Of a stretch of 64,000 nucleotides of DNA, positions 45,780 to 56,148 are shown one piece after another. Source of the stretch: [Empedobacter] haloabium (lineage in GTDB: Bacteria > Pseudomonadota > Gammaproteobacteria > Burkholderiales > Burkholderiaceae_D); NCBI GenBank assembly GCA_008011715.2, contig CP136508.1, forward strand, positions 248,001 to 312,000, in the 5' to 3' direction. A program made the position numbers and the translations under genes. The notes beneath the pieces were generated by a model that was given only the letters and a program-made list of their open reading frames with translations, did not search any database and was not told where the DNA came from. Position 1 is the stretch's first letter. Every line of letters begins with the position of its first letter.

Positions 45780-45789
45780 AAGCCTAGCC

Positions 45790-48474
45790 ATGAATTTGTC
45801 CCAGGAACACCTGTCCGTTCGTACCACCTGCCCCTACTGCGGCGTCGGCTGCGGCGTGCGCGCCACGCCCCAGGGCGCGCAGCAGGCCACCATTGCCGGC
45901 GACACGGCCCATCCGTCGAACGCCGGCCGTCTGTGCGTGAAAGGTTCGGCGCTGGGCGAGACGCTGGGACTGGAAGGTCGGCTGCTGCACCCGCACGTGC
46001 GCGAGAACGGCGCGCTGCGCCAGGTGAGCTGGGATGCGGCGCTGGACCAGGTGGCGGCGCAATGGCGCGCCATCGTGGCCGAGCACGGGCCGGACGCGGT
46101 GGCGTTCTACGTCTCCGGCCAGCTGCTGACGGAGGACTACTACGTCGCCAACAAGCTGATGAAGGGCTACGTCGGCAGCGCCAATATCGACACCAACTCG
46201 CGTCTTTGCATGTCGTCCGCCGTGGCGGGCCACAAGCGCGCCTTCGGCGAGGACATCGTGCCGGTCTCGTATGACGACCTGGAACTGGCCGACATGATCG
46301 TGCTGGTGGGCTCGAACCTGGCCTGGTGCCACCCGATCCTGTTCCAGCGCATCAGCAAGGCCAAGGAAGCGCGCCCGGACCTGAAGATCGTCGTGATCGA
46401 CCCGCGCCGCACGGCCACCTGCGAGCTGGCCGACCTGCACCTGCCGATCAAACCGGGTACCGACGTGTGGCTGTTCAACGGCCTGTTGACCTACCTGCAC
46501 GGCATCGGCGCCGTCGCACCGGACTTCATTGCCGCGCATACCAACGGCTACGAGGCGGCGCTGGCCGCCGCGCAGCTGACGCCGGAGCAGGTCGCGCAGG
46601 CGTGCCGGCTGAACGTGGCCGACGTGCTGGCGTTCTACGAAGCGTTTGCCGCCACCGCGAAGGTGATCACGGGCTTCTCGATGGGTGTCAACCAGTCCAC
46701 CGCCGGCACCGACAAGGTCAACGCCATCATCAACTGCCACCTGATCGGCGGGCGCATCGGCAAGCCGGGCGCCGGCCCGTTCTCGATCACAGGCCAGCCC
46801 AATGCAATGGGCGGGCGCGAGGTGGGCGGCCTGGCCAACATGCTGGCGGCGCACCTGGACCTGGACAATGCCGCGCACCGCGCCGCCGTGCGCGCGTTCT
46901 GGCAGTCCCCGACGATCGCCGAAAAGCCGGGCCTGAAGGCGGTCGACCTGTTCCAGGCCATCGAGGCCGGCAAGGTGAAGGCGGTGTGGATCGTCGCCAC
47001 CAACCCGGCCGTCAGCCTGCCCGACGCGGAGCAGGTGCGGCGCGCGCTGGGCAAGTGCGAACTGGTCGTCGTCTCGGACGTGGTGCGCGACACCGACACC
47101 AACGCGCTGGCGCACGTGCTGCTGCCGGCGCTGGCATGGGGCGAGAAGGACGGCACGGTGACGAACTCCGAACGCCGCATCTCGCGCCAGCGTGCCTTCC
47201 TGCCGGCGCCGGGCGAGGCCCGCGCCGACTGGCAGATCCTGGCGCAGTTCGCCCGGCGCCTCGGCTATGCCGGCTTCGATTACGCTGGCGTGCACGAGAT
47301 CTTCGACGAGCATGCTCGCTTGTCCGCGTGGTGCAATACGCCGGACGAGCTGCCGCGCCTGTTCGACATCGGCGACCTGGCGGGGCTCGACCGCGCCGCG
47401 TATGACGCGCTGGCGCCGGTGCGCTGGCCGGCCGGCCGGGACGTCTTCGCGGACGGCCGTTTTTCCCATCCCGACGGGCGCGCGCGTTTCGTCGCCACGC
47501 CGCCGCGCCTGCCGGCGAACAAGGTGGACGGCGAGTTCCCGCTGATCCTGAACACGGGCCGCCTGCGCGACCAGTGGCACACGATGACGCGCACCGGCCG
47601 CGCACCCCGGCTGGCCGAGCACACGCCGGAGCCCTTCGTCGACCTGCATCCACAGGACGCGCTGCTGTGCGGCGTGCGCGAAGGCGAGCTGGCGCGGATC
47701 GGCTCGAGCTGGGGCAGCATGGTGGCGCGCGTGCGCCATGGCGGCGGCATCGCGCGCGGCAGCGTGTTCATCCCGATCCACTGGAACGGCCAGACGTCCT
47801 CCGACGCGCGCGTGGGCGCGCTGGTCAATCCCGTCGTCGATCCCGTCTCGGGCGAACCGGAGTTCAAGCACACGCCGGTGATGGTGGACCGCTTCCCCGT
47901 GCAGTGGCACGGCTTCGTGCTGAGCCGCACGGCGCTCGACCTGGAGCAAGTGGCTTACTGGACCAGGGCGCAGGGCGCGGGTTTCAACCGCTACGAGCTG
48001 GCGGGGCGCAACCGCATCGGCGACTTCGGCGCCTGGGCACGGGAACTGCTGGGCGTGACGGACGAGGATGCGGACTGGCTGGAGTACAGCGACCGCAGCG
48101 CCGGCGTGTTTCGCGCCGTGCACCTGCTGGACGACCGCATCGTGCAATGCGTGTTCGTGTCGCCGCGACCCGACCTGCCGGAGCGTGCCTGGCTGGCCAG
48201 CCTGTTCGCCAGCGAGCGCGTGTCGGACAGCGAGCGTGCCGGCATGCTGGCGGGCCGGCCGCTGCGCCAGGGCGCGGACGCCGGCGCCACGGTGTGCTCG
48301 TGCTTCGGCGTGGGCCGCAATACGATCTGCAACGCGATCCGTGAAAAGGATTTGACGACGCCAGCCCAGGTGACGGCCTGCGTCAAGGCGGGCGGCAACT
48401 GCGGCTCATGCGTGCCCGAGATCCGGCAACTGATCGCCGTGGTGCGGGCCGAGGCGGCCGAGGCGACGGAATAA
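45790..48474 (+). CDS. nasA: Assimilatory nitrate reductase, catalytic subunit
   Basis: An 894-residue molybdopterin enzyme that reduces nitrate to nitrite in the cytoplasm; no Tat signal is present. The N-terminal [4Fe-4S] site is Cys14, Cys17, Cys21 and Cys49 (CPYCGVGC ... LCVKG). Cys140 in RLCMSS is the expected molybdenum ligand. Molybdopterin contact motifs include GVNQSTAGTDKVNAIINCHL and GQPNAMGGREVGGLANM. A C-terminal BFD-like [2Fe-2S] domain (CSCFG at 836-840, then CVKAGGNCGSC) is added, as in NasA proteins fed by a separate flavoprotein. It ends the nitrate operon and is followed by two hairpins. Confidence 0.95.
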   Translation: MNLSQEHLSVRTTCPYCGVGCGVRATPQGAQQATIAGDTAHPSNAGRLCVKGSALGETLGLEGRLLHPHVRENGALRQVSWDAALDQVAAQWRAIVAEHGPDAVAFYVSGQLLTEDYYVANKLMKGYVGSANIDTNSRLCMSSAVAGHKRAFGEDIVPVSYDDLELADMIVLVGSNLAWCHPILFQRISKAKEARPDLKIVVIDPRRTATCELADLHLPIKPGTDVWLFNGLLTYLHGIGAVAPDFIAAHTNGYEAALAAAQLTPEQVAQACRLNVADVLAFYEAFAATAKVITGFSMGVNQSTAGTDKVNAIINCHLIGGRIGKPGAGPFSITGQPNAMGGREVGGLANMLAAHLDLDNAAHRAAVRAFWQSPTIAEKPGLKAVDLFQAIEAGKVKAVWIVATNPAVSLPDAEQVRRALGKCELVVVSDVVRDTDTNALAHVLLPALAWGEKDGTVTNSERRISRQRAFLPAPGEARADWQILAQFARRLGYAGFDYAGVHEIFDEHARLSAWCNTPDELPRLFDIGDLAGLDRAAYDALAPVRWPAGRDVFADGRFSHPDGRARFVATPPRLPANKVDGEFPLILNTGRLRDQWHTMTRTGRAPRLAEHTPEPFVDLHPQDALLCGVREGELARIGSSWGSMVARVRHGGGIARGSVFIPIHWNGQTSSDARVGALVNPVVDPVSGEPEFKHTPVMVDRFPVQWHGFVLSRTALDLEQVAYWTRAQGAGFNRYELAGRNRIGDFGAWARELLGVTDEDADWLEYSDRSAGVFRAVHLLDDRIVQCVFVSPRPDLPERAWLASLFASERVSDSERAGMLAGRPLRQGADAGATVCSCFGVGRNTICNAIREKDLTTPAQVTACVKAGGNCGSCVPEIRQLIAVVRAEAAEATE

Positions 48475-48478
48475 AAAA

Positions 48479-48516
48479 ATTGCCAAAAATCGGGGACAGT
48501 CCCCGATTTTGGCAAT
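48479..48516. terminator. Hairpin 1 after nitrate reductase
   Basis: About 17-bp hairpin with one bulge and loop CAG, core GGGGACAGTCCCC, starting 5 bp after the nasA stop. It probably ends the nitrate operon. It belongs to the same family as the block at 29484. Confidence 0.7.
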
Positions 48517-48524
48517 ATTGCTTC

Positions 48525-48549
48525 AAAAATGGGGTCTGTCCCCATTTTT
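48525..48549. terminator. Hairpin 2 after nitrate reductase
   Basis: AAAAATGGGG-TCTGT-CCCCATTTTT: 10-bp arms with an A-run on one side and a T-run on the other, so it can terminate transcription from both strands. It lies between nasA and the convergent 42-residue gene. Confidence 0.78.
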
Positions 48550-48561
48550 ACGGCAACTCGG

Positions 48562-48690
48562 TCAGAGCAACTCGCCGGCGCCGTCTTCGCTTTCCTTTTT
48601 CGGGCCCTTGAGGGCTGCGGAACCGAGGTTGAGCGCCGTTTCGGCCAGGGAGAAGGCTTGCGGCAGTGCTGCGAGGAGGGGGAATGGCAT
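48562..48690 (-). CDS. 42-residue small protein of unknown function
   Basis: A 42-residue peptide: MPFPLLAALPQAFSLAETAL, then NLGSAALKGPKKESEDGAGE, then LL. It has a modestly hydrophobic first half and a charged C-terminal half. A strong AGGAGA ribosome site is placed 6 bases before the ATG, which argues for real translation. It is not obviously a leader peptide or a toxin. It follows the sugar ABC operon on the same strand, but a hairpin at 48769 separates them, so it may have its own promoter. I do not recognise the family. Confidence 0.55.
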   Translation of the reverse strand: MPFPLLAALPQAFSLAETALNLGSAALKGPKKESEDGAGELL

Positions 48691-48768
48691 GGTGGATCTC
48701 CTGAAAGGTGAGCTGTGAACAGCCCGGTTGGTGGAGTCCATGGGTCGTACCCTGCGCCAGTAAAGTTC

Positions 48769-48806
48769 CGGGACAGGCGCTGATGCGTTGATCGGCGCCT
48801 GTCCCG
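48769..48806. terminator. 12-bp hairpin after the sugar ABC operon
   Basis: CGGGACAGGCGC (48769-48780) pairs perfectly with GCGCCTGTCCCG (48795-48806). It lies 5 bp after the ATPase stop on the minus strand and likely ends the sugar-transport operon. It shares the GGGACAG core of the hairpin family. Confidence 0.65.
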
Positions 48807-48811
48807 AGACA

Positions 48812-49936
<1,125 letters not shown>

Positions 49937-49962
49937 TTTTTGTCTCCAGTCAGCCGAAGGAA

Positions 49963-50841
49963 TCAGCCTTTAACCGCGCCAGCCGTCAGGCCGCGCACGA
50001 AGTATTTGCCCGCGATGAGGTAGATCGCCAGGGTCGGCAGGGCCGCGATGATGGCGGCCGCCATGTTGACGTTGTATTCGGTCACGCCGGTGGACGTGTT
50101 GACCAGGTTGTTCAGCGCCACCGTGACGGGTTGCGCGTCGGCGCCGCCGAACACCACGCCGAACAGGAAGTCGTTCCAGATCTGCGTGAACTGCCAGATG
50201 AAGCAGACCATGAAGATGGGCAGCGACAGCGGGAAGATGATGCGGCGGTAGATCGTGAAGAAACCGGCGCCGTCGATGCGGGCCGCGTTCACCAGTTCGT
50301 CCGGTACCGTCACATAGTAGTTACGGAAGAACAGCGTGGTGAAGGCGATGCCGTAGATGATGTGCACCACCACCAGCCCCGTCGTGGTATTGGCCAGGTC
50401 GGCCATGCCCAACAGGCGCGCCATCGGCAGGATCACGACCTGGAACGGAATGAAGCAGCCCACCATCAGCGCGGTAAACACCACGTTGTGGCCGGGGAAG
50501 CGCCAGTGCGCCAGCACGTAGCCGTTCAGGGACCCGATCAGGCTGGAGATCAGCACGGCCGGGATGACCATCTGGACGGAATTCCAGAAGTAGGGCGCCA
50601 GTCCTTCGCAGCGCACGCCGGTGCACGCGCTCGACCAGGCCTTGGCCCACGCGGCAGTGGTGGGCGAGAGCGGGAAGTCCAGCAGGTTGCCTTCGCGGAT
50701 CTGGTCCAGCGTCTTGACGGACGTAGTCAGCATCACGTACAGCGGCGCCAGGTAGTACAGCGCCACCAGCACCAGCAGGGTGTAGATGAGGATGCGGCCC
50801 GGCGTGACGCGGCCGCCTTCCAGTTGCATGTCAGCGGCCAT
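49963..50841 (-). CDS. Sugar ABC transporter permease (MalG type)
   Basis: A 292-residue inner-membrane permease with six helices. The EAA coupling loop is [20 protein letters not shown]. The N-terminus begins [20 protein letters not shown]. Start and stop overlap the partner permease gene by 11 bp, the usual tight coupling. It forms a heterodimeric channel with the MalF-type subunit. The segment between helices 1 and 2 contains a pair of Cys residues (ACTGVRCEG) that is unusual and may form a periplasmic disulfide. Confidence 0.92.
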   Translation of the reverse strand: MAADMQLEGGRVTPGRILIYTLLVLVALYYLAPLYVMLTTSVKTLDQIREGNLLDFPLSPTTAAWAKAWSSACTGVRCEGLAPYFWNSVQMVIPAVLISSLIGSLNGYVLAHWRFPGHNVVFTALMVGCFIPFQVVILPMARLLGMADLANTTTGLVVVHIIYGIAFTTLFFRNYYVTVPDELVNAARIDGAGFFTIYRRIIFPLSLPIFMVCFIWQFTQIWNDFLFGVVFGGADAQPVTVALNNLVNTSTGVTEYNVNMAAAIIAALPTLAIYLIAGKYFVRGLTAGAVKG

Positions 50842-51826
50842 GGCGCGCTCCTTTCGTTTCCAGATACATCAGCGGCACCAGCACGGCCAGCACGGTGGCC
50901 AGCATCATCATCGCGGACGCCGCGCCCAGGCCCAGCTGGCCGCGCGTGAACGAGAACTGGTACATGAAGATCGCCGGCACGTCCGACGAGGTGCCGGGGC
51001 CGCCGGCCGTCAGTGCCATCACCAGGTCGAAGCTCTTGATGGCGATGTGCGAGAGCACCAGCAGCACGCTGAAGAACACCGGGCGCAGCGACGGGATCAC
51101 GATGCGGCGGTAGATCGTCGGCAGGCTGGCGCCGTCGACCATGGCGGCCTTGATGATGCTGTCGTCCACGCCGCGCAGGCCGGCCAGGAACAGGGCCATG
51201 ACGAAGCCGGAGGACTGCCACACGCCGGCGATCACCACGGTGTAGATGGCCATGTCCGGATCGACCAGCCAGTCGAAGGTGAAATTGCTGAAGCCCCAGT
51301 CGTGCATCATCTTTTCCAGGCCCAGCCCGGGATTCAAGATCCACTTCCAGGCGGCGCCGGTGACGATGAACGACAGCGCCATCGGATACAGGTAAATGGC
51401 GCGCAGCGCGCCTTCGTGGCGGATGCGCTGATCCAGCAGGATCGCCATCGTCAACCCGATGGCCAGGCAGAACAGGATGAACAGGCCGCCGAAGATGCCC
51501 AGGTTGGCGGCGGCGACCCACCAGCGCTCCAGGTCGAACAGGCGTTCGTACTGGCCGAAGCCGGCGAACTCGAAGTTCGGCATCATGCGCGATTCGGTCA
51601 GCGACAGGTAGGCCGTCAGGCCGATGAAGCCGTAGACGAACACCAGCGAGATGACGATGGTGGGGGACAGCACGAGGCGCGGCAGCCAGGCATCGGCCAG
51701 CGCGCCGAGGCGGCTGCTGGGACGTGCGGGCGGCTTGGCGCTGCTGTCGTTGGCGGCGGGGTTGCCGGCAACGGGGGCCGCGGGCGCGTGCGGGCGCCTG
51801 GCCGAGAACAGCGGTGTAACGGACAT
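50831..51826 (-). CDS. Sugar ABC transporter permease (MalF type)
   Basis: A 331-residue permease. A Pro/Ala-rich N-terminal extension of about 45 residues precedes the first helix (LPRLVLSPTIVISLVFVYGF). The EAA loop is IIKAAMVDGASLPTIYRRIV. The ATG at 51826 is chosen because it gives MSVTPLFSARRPHAPAAPVA and has GGAGAAT upstream. A hairpin in the 148-bp gap to the binding-protein gene may lower expression of the permeases relative to the binding protein. Confidence 0.9.
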   Translation of the reverse strand: MSVTPLFSARRPHAPAAPVAGNPAANDSSAKPPARPSSRLGALADAWLPRLVLSPTIVISLVFVYGFIGLTAYLSLTESRMMPNFEFAGFGQYERLFDLERWWVAAANLGIFGGLFILFCLAIGLTMAILLDQRIRHEGALRAIYLYPMALSFIVTGAAWKWILNPGLGLEKMMHDWGFSNFTFDWLVDPDMAIYTVVIAGVWQSSGFVMALFLAGLRGVDDSIIKAAMVDGASLPTIYRRIVIPSLRPVFFSVLLVLSHIAIKSFDLVMALTAGGPGTSSDVPAIFMYQFSFTRGQLGLGAASAMMMLATVLAVLVPLMYLETKGARHGR

Positions 51827-51907
51827 GGGATTCTCCGGAAAGCGCAAGGCAAGGGACTGCTGCGGCCGCGACAGCGCGCGGCCGTGGTACATCGACAGTC
51901 GGGCTCA

Positions 51908-51956
51908 TGTCTCACTGCGGAGACTCCACCGCGGCGACTGACCCCGCAGTGGGACA
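51908..51956 (-). promoter_or_regulatory. Intra-operon hairpin between binding protein and permease genes
   Basis: TGTCTCACTGCGG (51908-51920) and CCGCAGTGGGACA (51944-51956) form a 13-bp stem (one G-U) with a 23-base loop, between the binding-protein stop and the permease start on the minus strand. Such hairpins in ABC operons stabilise the upstream mRNA or attenuate read-through, giving more binding protein than membrane subunits. Confidence 0.6.
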
Positions 51957-51974
51957 CGGCCTCGACTGAGGTGC

Positions 51975-53213
51975 TTACATCGTTTTCGCGGCTTTGGCGA
52001 GCGCCTGGGCGGCGGCCTGCGGCGTCATGTTGCTGTTCATGAAGCGGGCGATGACGTCCTGGATGGCGCCGGCCTTGGCGGTGTTGACGGCCATGCCGTG
52101 CGCCAGCGACGGCACCAGGGCGCCGGCCTTGCTGGTGGCGGCCATGTCGTCCATCGACTTCTGCGCGCAGCTGTCGAACTTGTCGCGCGGCACGCCGGTG
52201 CGGACCGGGATCGAGCCCTTGTTCAGGTTGAACGTTTCCTGGAAGGCCGGGCTCAGCACGGCGTTGGCCAGGGTCAGCTGGGCCTTCTGCTGCTCCGGGT
52301 CCTTGACCTTGAACATGGCCAGCGAGTCGATGTTGAACGTGAAGGCCTTGTCCGTGCCCGGCGCGGCCACGCACAGGAAGTCCTTGCCCGGCACCTTGCC
52401 GGCCGCCGTGAACTCGCCCTTGGCCCAGTCGCCCATGAACTGCATGCCGGCCTTGCCGTTGATGACCATCGCGGTGGCCAGGTTCCAGTCACGGCCGGCC
52501 GCGTCCTTGTCGATGTAGGTCTTCATGCGCGCCAGCGTCTCGAAGCTCTTGATCATCGTCGGGCTGGTCAGGCTGGCCTGGTCCAGCTGCACCAGGGCCT
52601 TCTTGTAGAACTCCGCGCCGCCGGTGCCCAGCACGACCGATTCGAACAAGGTGGCGTCCTGCCATGGCTGGCCGCCATGGGCCAGCGCGACCAGGCCGGC
52701 CTTCTTGATCTTGTCGGCCGCGTCGAAGAATTCGGCGAAGCTGGTCGGCGCCTTGGCGCCGGCTTTCGCCAGCACGGCAGGGTTGACCCACAGCCAGTTC
52801 ACGCGGTGCACGTTGACCGGCACCGCCACGTAGTGGCCCTTGTACTTCATGACGTTGGTGACGACCGCCGGCACGCTGGCGTCCCACTTGCCTTCGACGG
52901 CAGCCTGGTCGATATTGGCCAGCACGCCTTCCTGGCCCCATTCCTGGATCGACGGACCCTTGATCTGGGCGGCGGTCGGCGGGCTGCCGGCCATCACGCG
53001 CGCCTTCAGCGCGGTGGCTGCGTTCTCACCGGCGCCACCGGCGACGGCGAAGTCCTTCCACGCCACGCCTTTCGACTCCATGATCTTTTTCAGCTCGGCC
53101 GCCGAGCGGGCTTCGCCGCCGGAGGTCCAGTAGTGCAGCACTTCGACTTGCGGCGCGGCTTGCGCCGCGGTGCCGGCCAGGGCCAGCAGCGATACGAGGG
53201 CTTTCAGTTTCAT
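51975..53213 (-). CDS. Sugar ABC transporter substrate-binding protein
   Basis: A 412-residue periplasmic binding protein with a signal peptide MKLKALVSLLALAGTAAQAA. The mature start VEVLHYWTSGGEARSAAELK and the segments PVNVHRVNWLWVNPAVLAKA and GKAGMQFMGDWAKGEFTAAG are typical of glucose/mannose-type family 1 sugar binders. It heads the transport operon, 148 bp before the permease pair, and follows the porin gene by 29 bp. Paralogous to the second binding protein at 54860. The exact sugar is not evident. Confidence 0.92.
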   Translation of the reverse strand: MKLKALVSLLALAGTAAQAAPQVEVLHYWTSGGEARSAAELKKIMESKGVAWKDFAVAGGAGENAATALKARVMAGSPPTAAQIKGPSIQEWGQEGVLANIDQAAVEGKWDASVPAVVTNVMKYKGHYVAVPVNVHRVNWLWVNPAVLAKAGAKAPTSFAEFFDAADKIKKAGLVALAHGGQPWQDATLFESVVLGTGGAEFYKKALVQLDQASLTSPTMIKSFETLARMKTYIDKDAAGRDWNLATAMVINGKAGMQFMGDWAKGEFTAAGKVPGKDFLCVAAPGTDKAFTFNIDSLAMFKVKDPEQQKAQLTLANAVLSPAFQETFNLNKGSIPVRTGVPRDKFDSCAQKSMDDMAATSKAGALVPSLAHGMAVNTAKAGAIQDVIARFMNSNMTPQAAAQALAKAAKTM

Positions 53214-53242
53214 GTCATGTCTCCTTGTGTGTTCTTACCCGA

Positions 53243-54511
53243 TTACCACCAGGCTTCCACTTGCACGCCGTACGAGAAACCGCTGGTGTCCTTGCCGTAC
53301 ACCGGGCCGCCGTTGTTGAAGGCGTTGACCAGCGGCGTGGCGGCGTCGTTCCATTTGCCGTAGGTGGCGAACAGGCGCAGCTCTGGGCGCGACCAGAAAT
53401 CGCGCGACAGGGCGATGGTCGGTGCGATCGTCAGCTTGGTCAGGCGCGCCGTGCCCGGGATCGTGTCGGACTTGAGACGGCTCACGCCCAGTTCACCCTG
53501 CAGCTTGAAGTTGTCGGTGAAAGCATACGACGGACGGCCACCGATGGTGGTCCAGGTCGTGTCGCCGGCCGTGCCGTTCTTGTCGCGCTGGTACAGGGCA
53601 ATCAAGGATACGCCGAAGTCGCGCGTCGGCTGCAGGTACAGTTCGTCGAACACGCGCACGCGCTTGTAGTCCGAACCCAGCAGCGTGCTGCCCGAGCCGC
53701 CCATGCGGTCGCAGCACTGGCCGCCGATGCCGGTGCCCGGACCGACGCCGTACTGCAGGCCGAATTTGTTGTTGCCGCCCAGGACGTTCTTCTGGTGGTG
53801 GAACATCGACACTTGCCAGCCGTTGTGGGTGGTGTCGTCGTTGCCCTCGGCGGTGATCAACGTGGCGGCGATATCGATGGTGCCGCCCGGATTGACCGGC
53901 AGGTCTTCGTACAGGATGTTCTGGCGCGAAGCGGAGGTCGAATCGGTCACGCGGCCGGAAACCGGATCGACGTTGTTCAAGTCGTTATCCTTGAAGAACG
54001 CGTAGCTGATCTTGCCGGGGCCCAGCGGGAAGCGGTCGATACCGGCGCCGGTGCCGTTCAGGTTGATGTACTGCAGGTCCAGGATGTGGATGTCGGGACG
54101 CAGGTAGTGGCGCTTGCCGGCCCACGCCGTACCGCCGTTCAGGAACGGCAGGCCGCGTGCCTCGATATAGGCCTTGGTCACTTCGAGGTCGGCGTCGCCG
54201 AAGTCGGAGCTGTTCTTGTAGGCGGTGCCCCAGACGGTGGCGACGAAGCTGACGCCGTTGTCGGCCTTCGCCACTTCCTTGGTGTAACCCAGTTCGGTGA
54301 AGCTGTCGCACTCGTTACCGAGGCGATAGGTCATCGACACGCCGCCGAGGCCGTAGCAGCTCTGGCTGCCGCCGTGGTTGCTGTTGCCGACGCCGGCACG
54401 GACGTAGCCGTGGAAACCTTCGATATCGCGTTCAGCGGCGCCAGCGGCGCCGCAGGCAAAGGCCAGCGCCATGGCGGCTGCCATGGGCTTGAAGAGGGGA
54501 TTGCAGGTCAT
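53243..54511 (-). CDS. LamB-type carbohydrate porin
   Basis: A 422-residue outer-membrane beta-barrel protein. The signal peptide MTCNPLFKPMAAAMALAFAC ends near AGA-AE. The maltoporin-type start GFHGYVRAGVGNSNHGGSQS is followed by alternating amphipathic strands (for example SFTELGYTKEVAKADNGVSF, and LQYINLNGTGAGIDRF), and the protein ends in the aromatic Trp-Trp expected of outer-membrane barrels. It admits sugars to the periplasm for the ABC importer encoded next to it. It is the first gene of the leftward operon; the divergent operon encodes a second binding protein and a two-component system. Confidence 0.9.
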   Translation of the reverse strand: MTCNPLFKPMAAAMALAFACGAAGAAERDIEGFHGYVRAGVGNSNHGGSQSCYGLGGVSMTYRLGNECDSFTELGYTKEVAKADNGVSFVATVWGTAYKNSSDFGDADLEVTKAYIEARGLPFLNGGTAWAGKRHYLRPDIHILDLQYINLNGTGAGIDRFPLGPGKISYAFFKDNDLNNVDPVSGRVTDSTSASRQNILYEDLPVNPGGTIDIAATLITAEGNDDTTHNGWQVSMFHHQKNVLGGNNKFGLQYGVGPGTGIGGQCCDRMGGSGSTLLGSDYKRVRVFDELYLQPTRDFGVSLIALYQRDKNGTAGDTTWTTIGGRPSYAFTDNFKLQGELGVSRLKSDTIPGTARLTKLTIAPTIALSRDFWSRPELRLFATYGKWNDAATPLVNAFNNGGPVYGKDTSGFSYGVQVEAWW

Positions 54512-54859
54512 GCTGTCTCCAGGTGTTTAGTTTGTTTAATTCTTGATATGGCGTACCGGATAGCACAGTAGCATTCGAGAAAATGTGATTCCAGCACGCT
54601 TGCCAGAGTGCATCGATTAGCGGTAAGTTGCTGATTCTTATGAAATTCTTAATTCCAGAACAAGCTGCCTGCTCATATAAAATTACACAACAGTATGAAA
54701 CGTGCACCGGCCTTGCAACATTTCGCAACAAATCCACATATAAGCTTGCAAAATGTGTCCGATAGTTACCATGATCTGAGGAAAACTTTGGGTTATAGTC
54801 CACACTCGGCGCGGAGCCGACCTATATATAGAAGCGCTGCCCGCAGGCGGCCCGGAGCG
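54512..54859. promoter_or_regulatory. Divergent promoter region of porin and sensor operons
   Basis: 348 bp without a gene, noticeably AT-richer than its flanks (TTTGTTTAATTCTTGATATG near 54531 and GAAATTCTTAATTCCAGAAC near 54643). It separates the porin/ABC operon from the binding-protein/two-component operon and should hold the promoters of both. No clear palindrome or terminator is visible. The response regulator at 56149 is the natural candidate to bind here. Confidence 0.55.
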
Positions 54860-56131
54860 ATGACGGAGACCAGGCAACACACTGTTCGCAAGGCCATGGC
54901 GGCCCTGTGCCTTGCCGCGTGCGCGTGCACGGCGGTGCCGGCGCGCGCCCAGACCCTGCAGGTGCTGCACTGGTGGAAGTCCGCCAGCGAGCGCAAGGCC
55001 GTGGACCTGGTGGCGCAGCGCCTGGGGGAGCAGCAAGTGGGCTGGCACGACAGCATGGTGCCCAGCGGCTCCGGCGTCGGCGCCGGCATCGTGCTGCGCA
55101 GCCGCATGCTGGCCAAGGATGCGCCCGAGGTGGCGCAACTGAACGGCAGCGTGATCCGCGACTGGGCGCGCCTGCACCTGCTGCTGGAGCTGGACACGGT
55201 GGCCGCCGCCGGCAACTGGAAACAGCTGCTGCTGCCGGCCGTCGCCAGCACGATCGAATATGACGGCCATGTCTACGCCGCGCCGCTTGGCGTCCACCGC
55301 ATCAATACGCTGTTCTATAACCGTAAGGTGCTGCAGCGTCTCGGCCTGCCGGTACCGGCCACGTGGAGCGAGTTCGAACAGGTCGCGGCGAAGCTGCAGC
55401 GCGCCGGGATTGTGCCGCTGGCGCAAAGCAGCGAACCGTGGCAGGTGACCACGCTGTTCGAGACGATGGTGCTGGCGGAGGGCGTGGACCTGTATCGCGG
55501 GCTGTTCCAGCGGCGCGACACGGCCGCCTACAGCGACCCGCGCCTGGCGACGGCTTTGCTGCGGCTGCGCGCGACCAAGCGCTGGATGGGCCGGCCGATC
55601 CAGGAACGCAAATGGGCCGACGGCGTGGTCGACGTGGCGGACGGCCGTGCCGCGATGATGGTGATGGGCGACTGGGCCAAGGGCGAGCTGATCGAGCGCG
55701 GCCTGGCGGTGGACGTCGACTTCGGCTGCGCTGCCGCCCCGGGCACGGCGCGCTATCACCTGTACAACGTCGACACCCTGAGCATGCTGGGCACCCGCCC
55801 GGAAGCCCGGGCCGCGCAGGAAAAGCTCGCGGCGCTGGCGCTCTCGCCCGCGGTGCAGGCCGACTACAACCGGATCAAGGGATCGATTCCGGTCTTGCGC
55901 CAGCCGGCGCTCGCCAAGATGGACGCCTGCGCGCGCGCTTCCTGGACGCTGTTCAACAGCGGTGCGGCGGCGCAGGTTCCGAGCCTGGTGCACCGCATGG
56001 CTACCGACGAGATGGTGCGCGACGCCATCGTCACCGAGGTGCACCGCTTCTTCCTCGACGACAGTATCCCCGTGGCGGATACCCAGCGCAGGCTGGGCAC
56101 CATCGCCCGTACCTTCATCAAGACCAAATAA
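54860..56131 (+). CDS. Second sugar-type binding protein, putative sensor partner
   Basis: A 423-residue periplasmic binding protein with a signal peptide MTETRQHTVRKAMAALCLAA...ARA. It is related to the transport binding protein at 51975: LQVLHWWKSASERKAVDLVA, APLGVHRINTLFYNRKVLQR, GRAAMMVMGDWAKGELIERG. It is followed 17 bp later by a response regulator and a histidine kinase, with no permease, so a role in presenting the ligand to the kinase is inferred. The start is uncertain; a GGAG lies only two bases before ATG 54860, and ATG 54896 is also possible. Confidence 0.85.
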   Translation: MTETRQHTVRKAMAALCLAACACTAVPARAQTLQVLHWWKSASERKAVDLVAQRLGEQQVGWHDSMVPSGSGVGAGIVLRSRMLAKDAPEVAQLNGSVIRDWARLHLLLELDTVAAAGNWKQLLLPAVASTIEYDGHVYAAPLGVHRINTLFYNRKVLQRLGLPVPATWSEFEQVAAKLQRAGIVPLAQSSEPWQVTTLFETMVLAEGVDLYRGLFQRRDTAAYSDPRLATALLRLRATKRWMGRPIQERKWADGVVDVADGRAAMMVMGDWAKGELIERGLAVDVDFGCAAAPGTARYHLYNVDTLSMLGTRPEARAAQEKLAALALSPAVQADYNRIKGSIPVLRQPALAKMDACARASWTLFNSGAAAQVPSLVHRMATDEMVRDAIVTEVHRFFLDDSIPVADTQRRLGTIARTFIKTK

Positions 56132-56148
56132 ATGAGCCCAGTTGCCCC

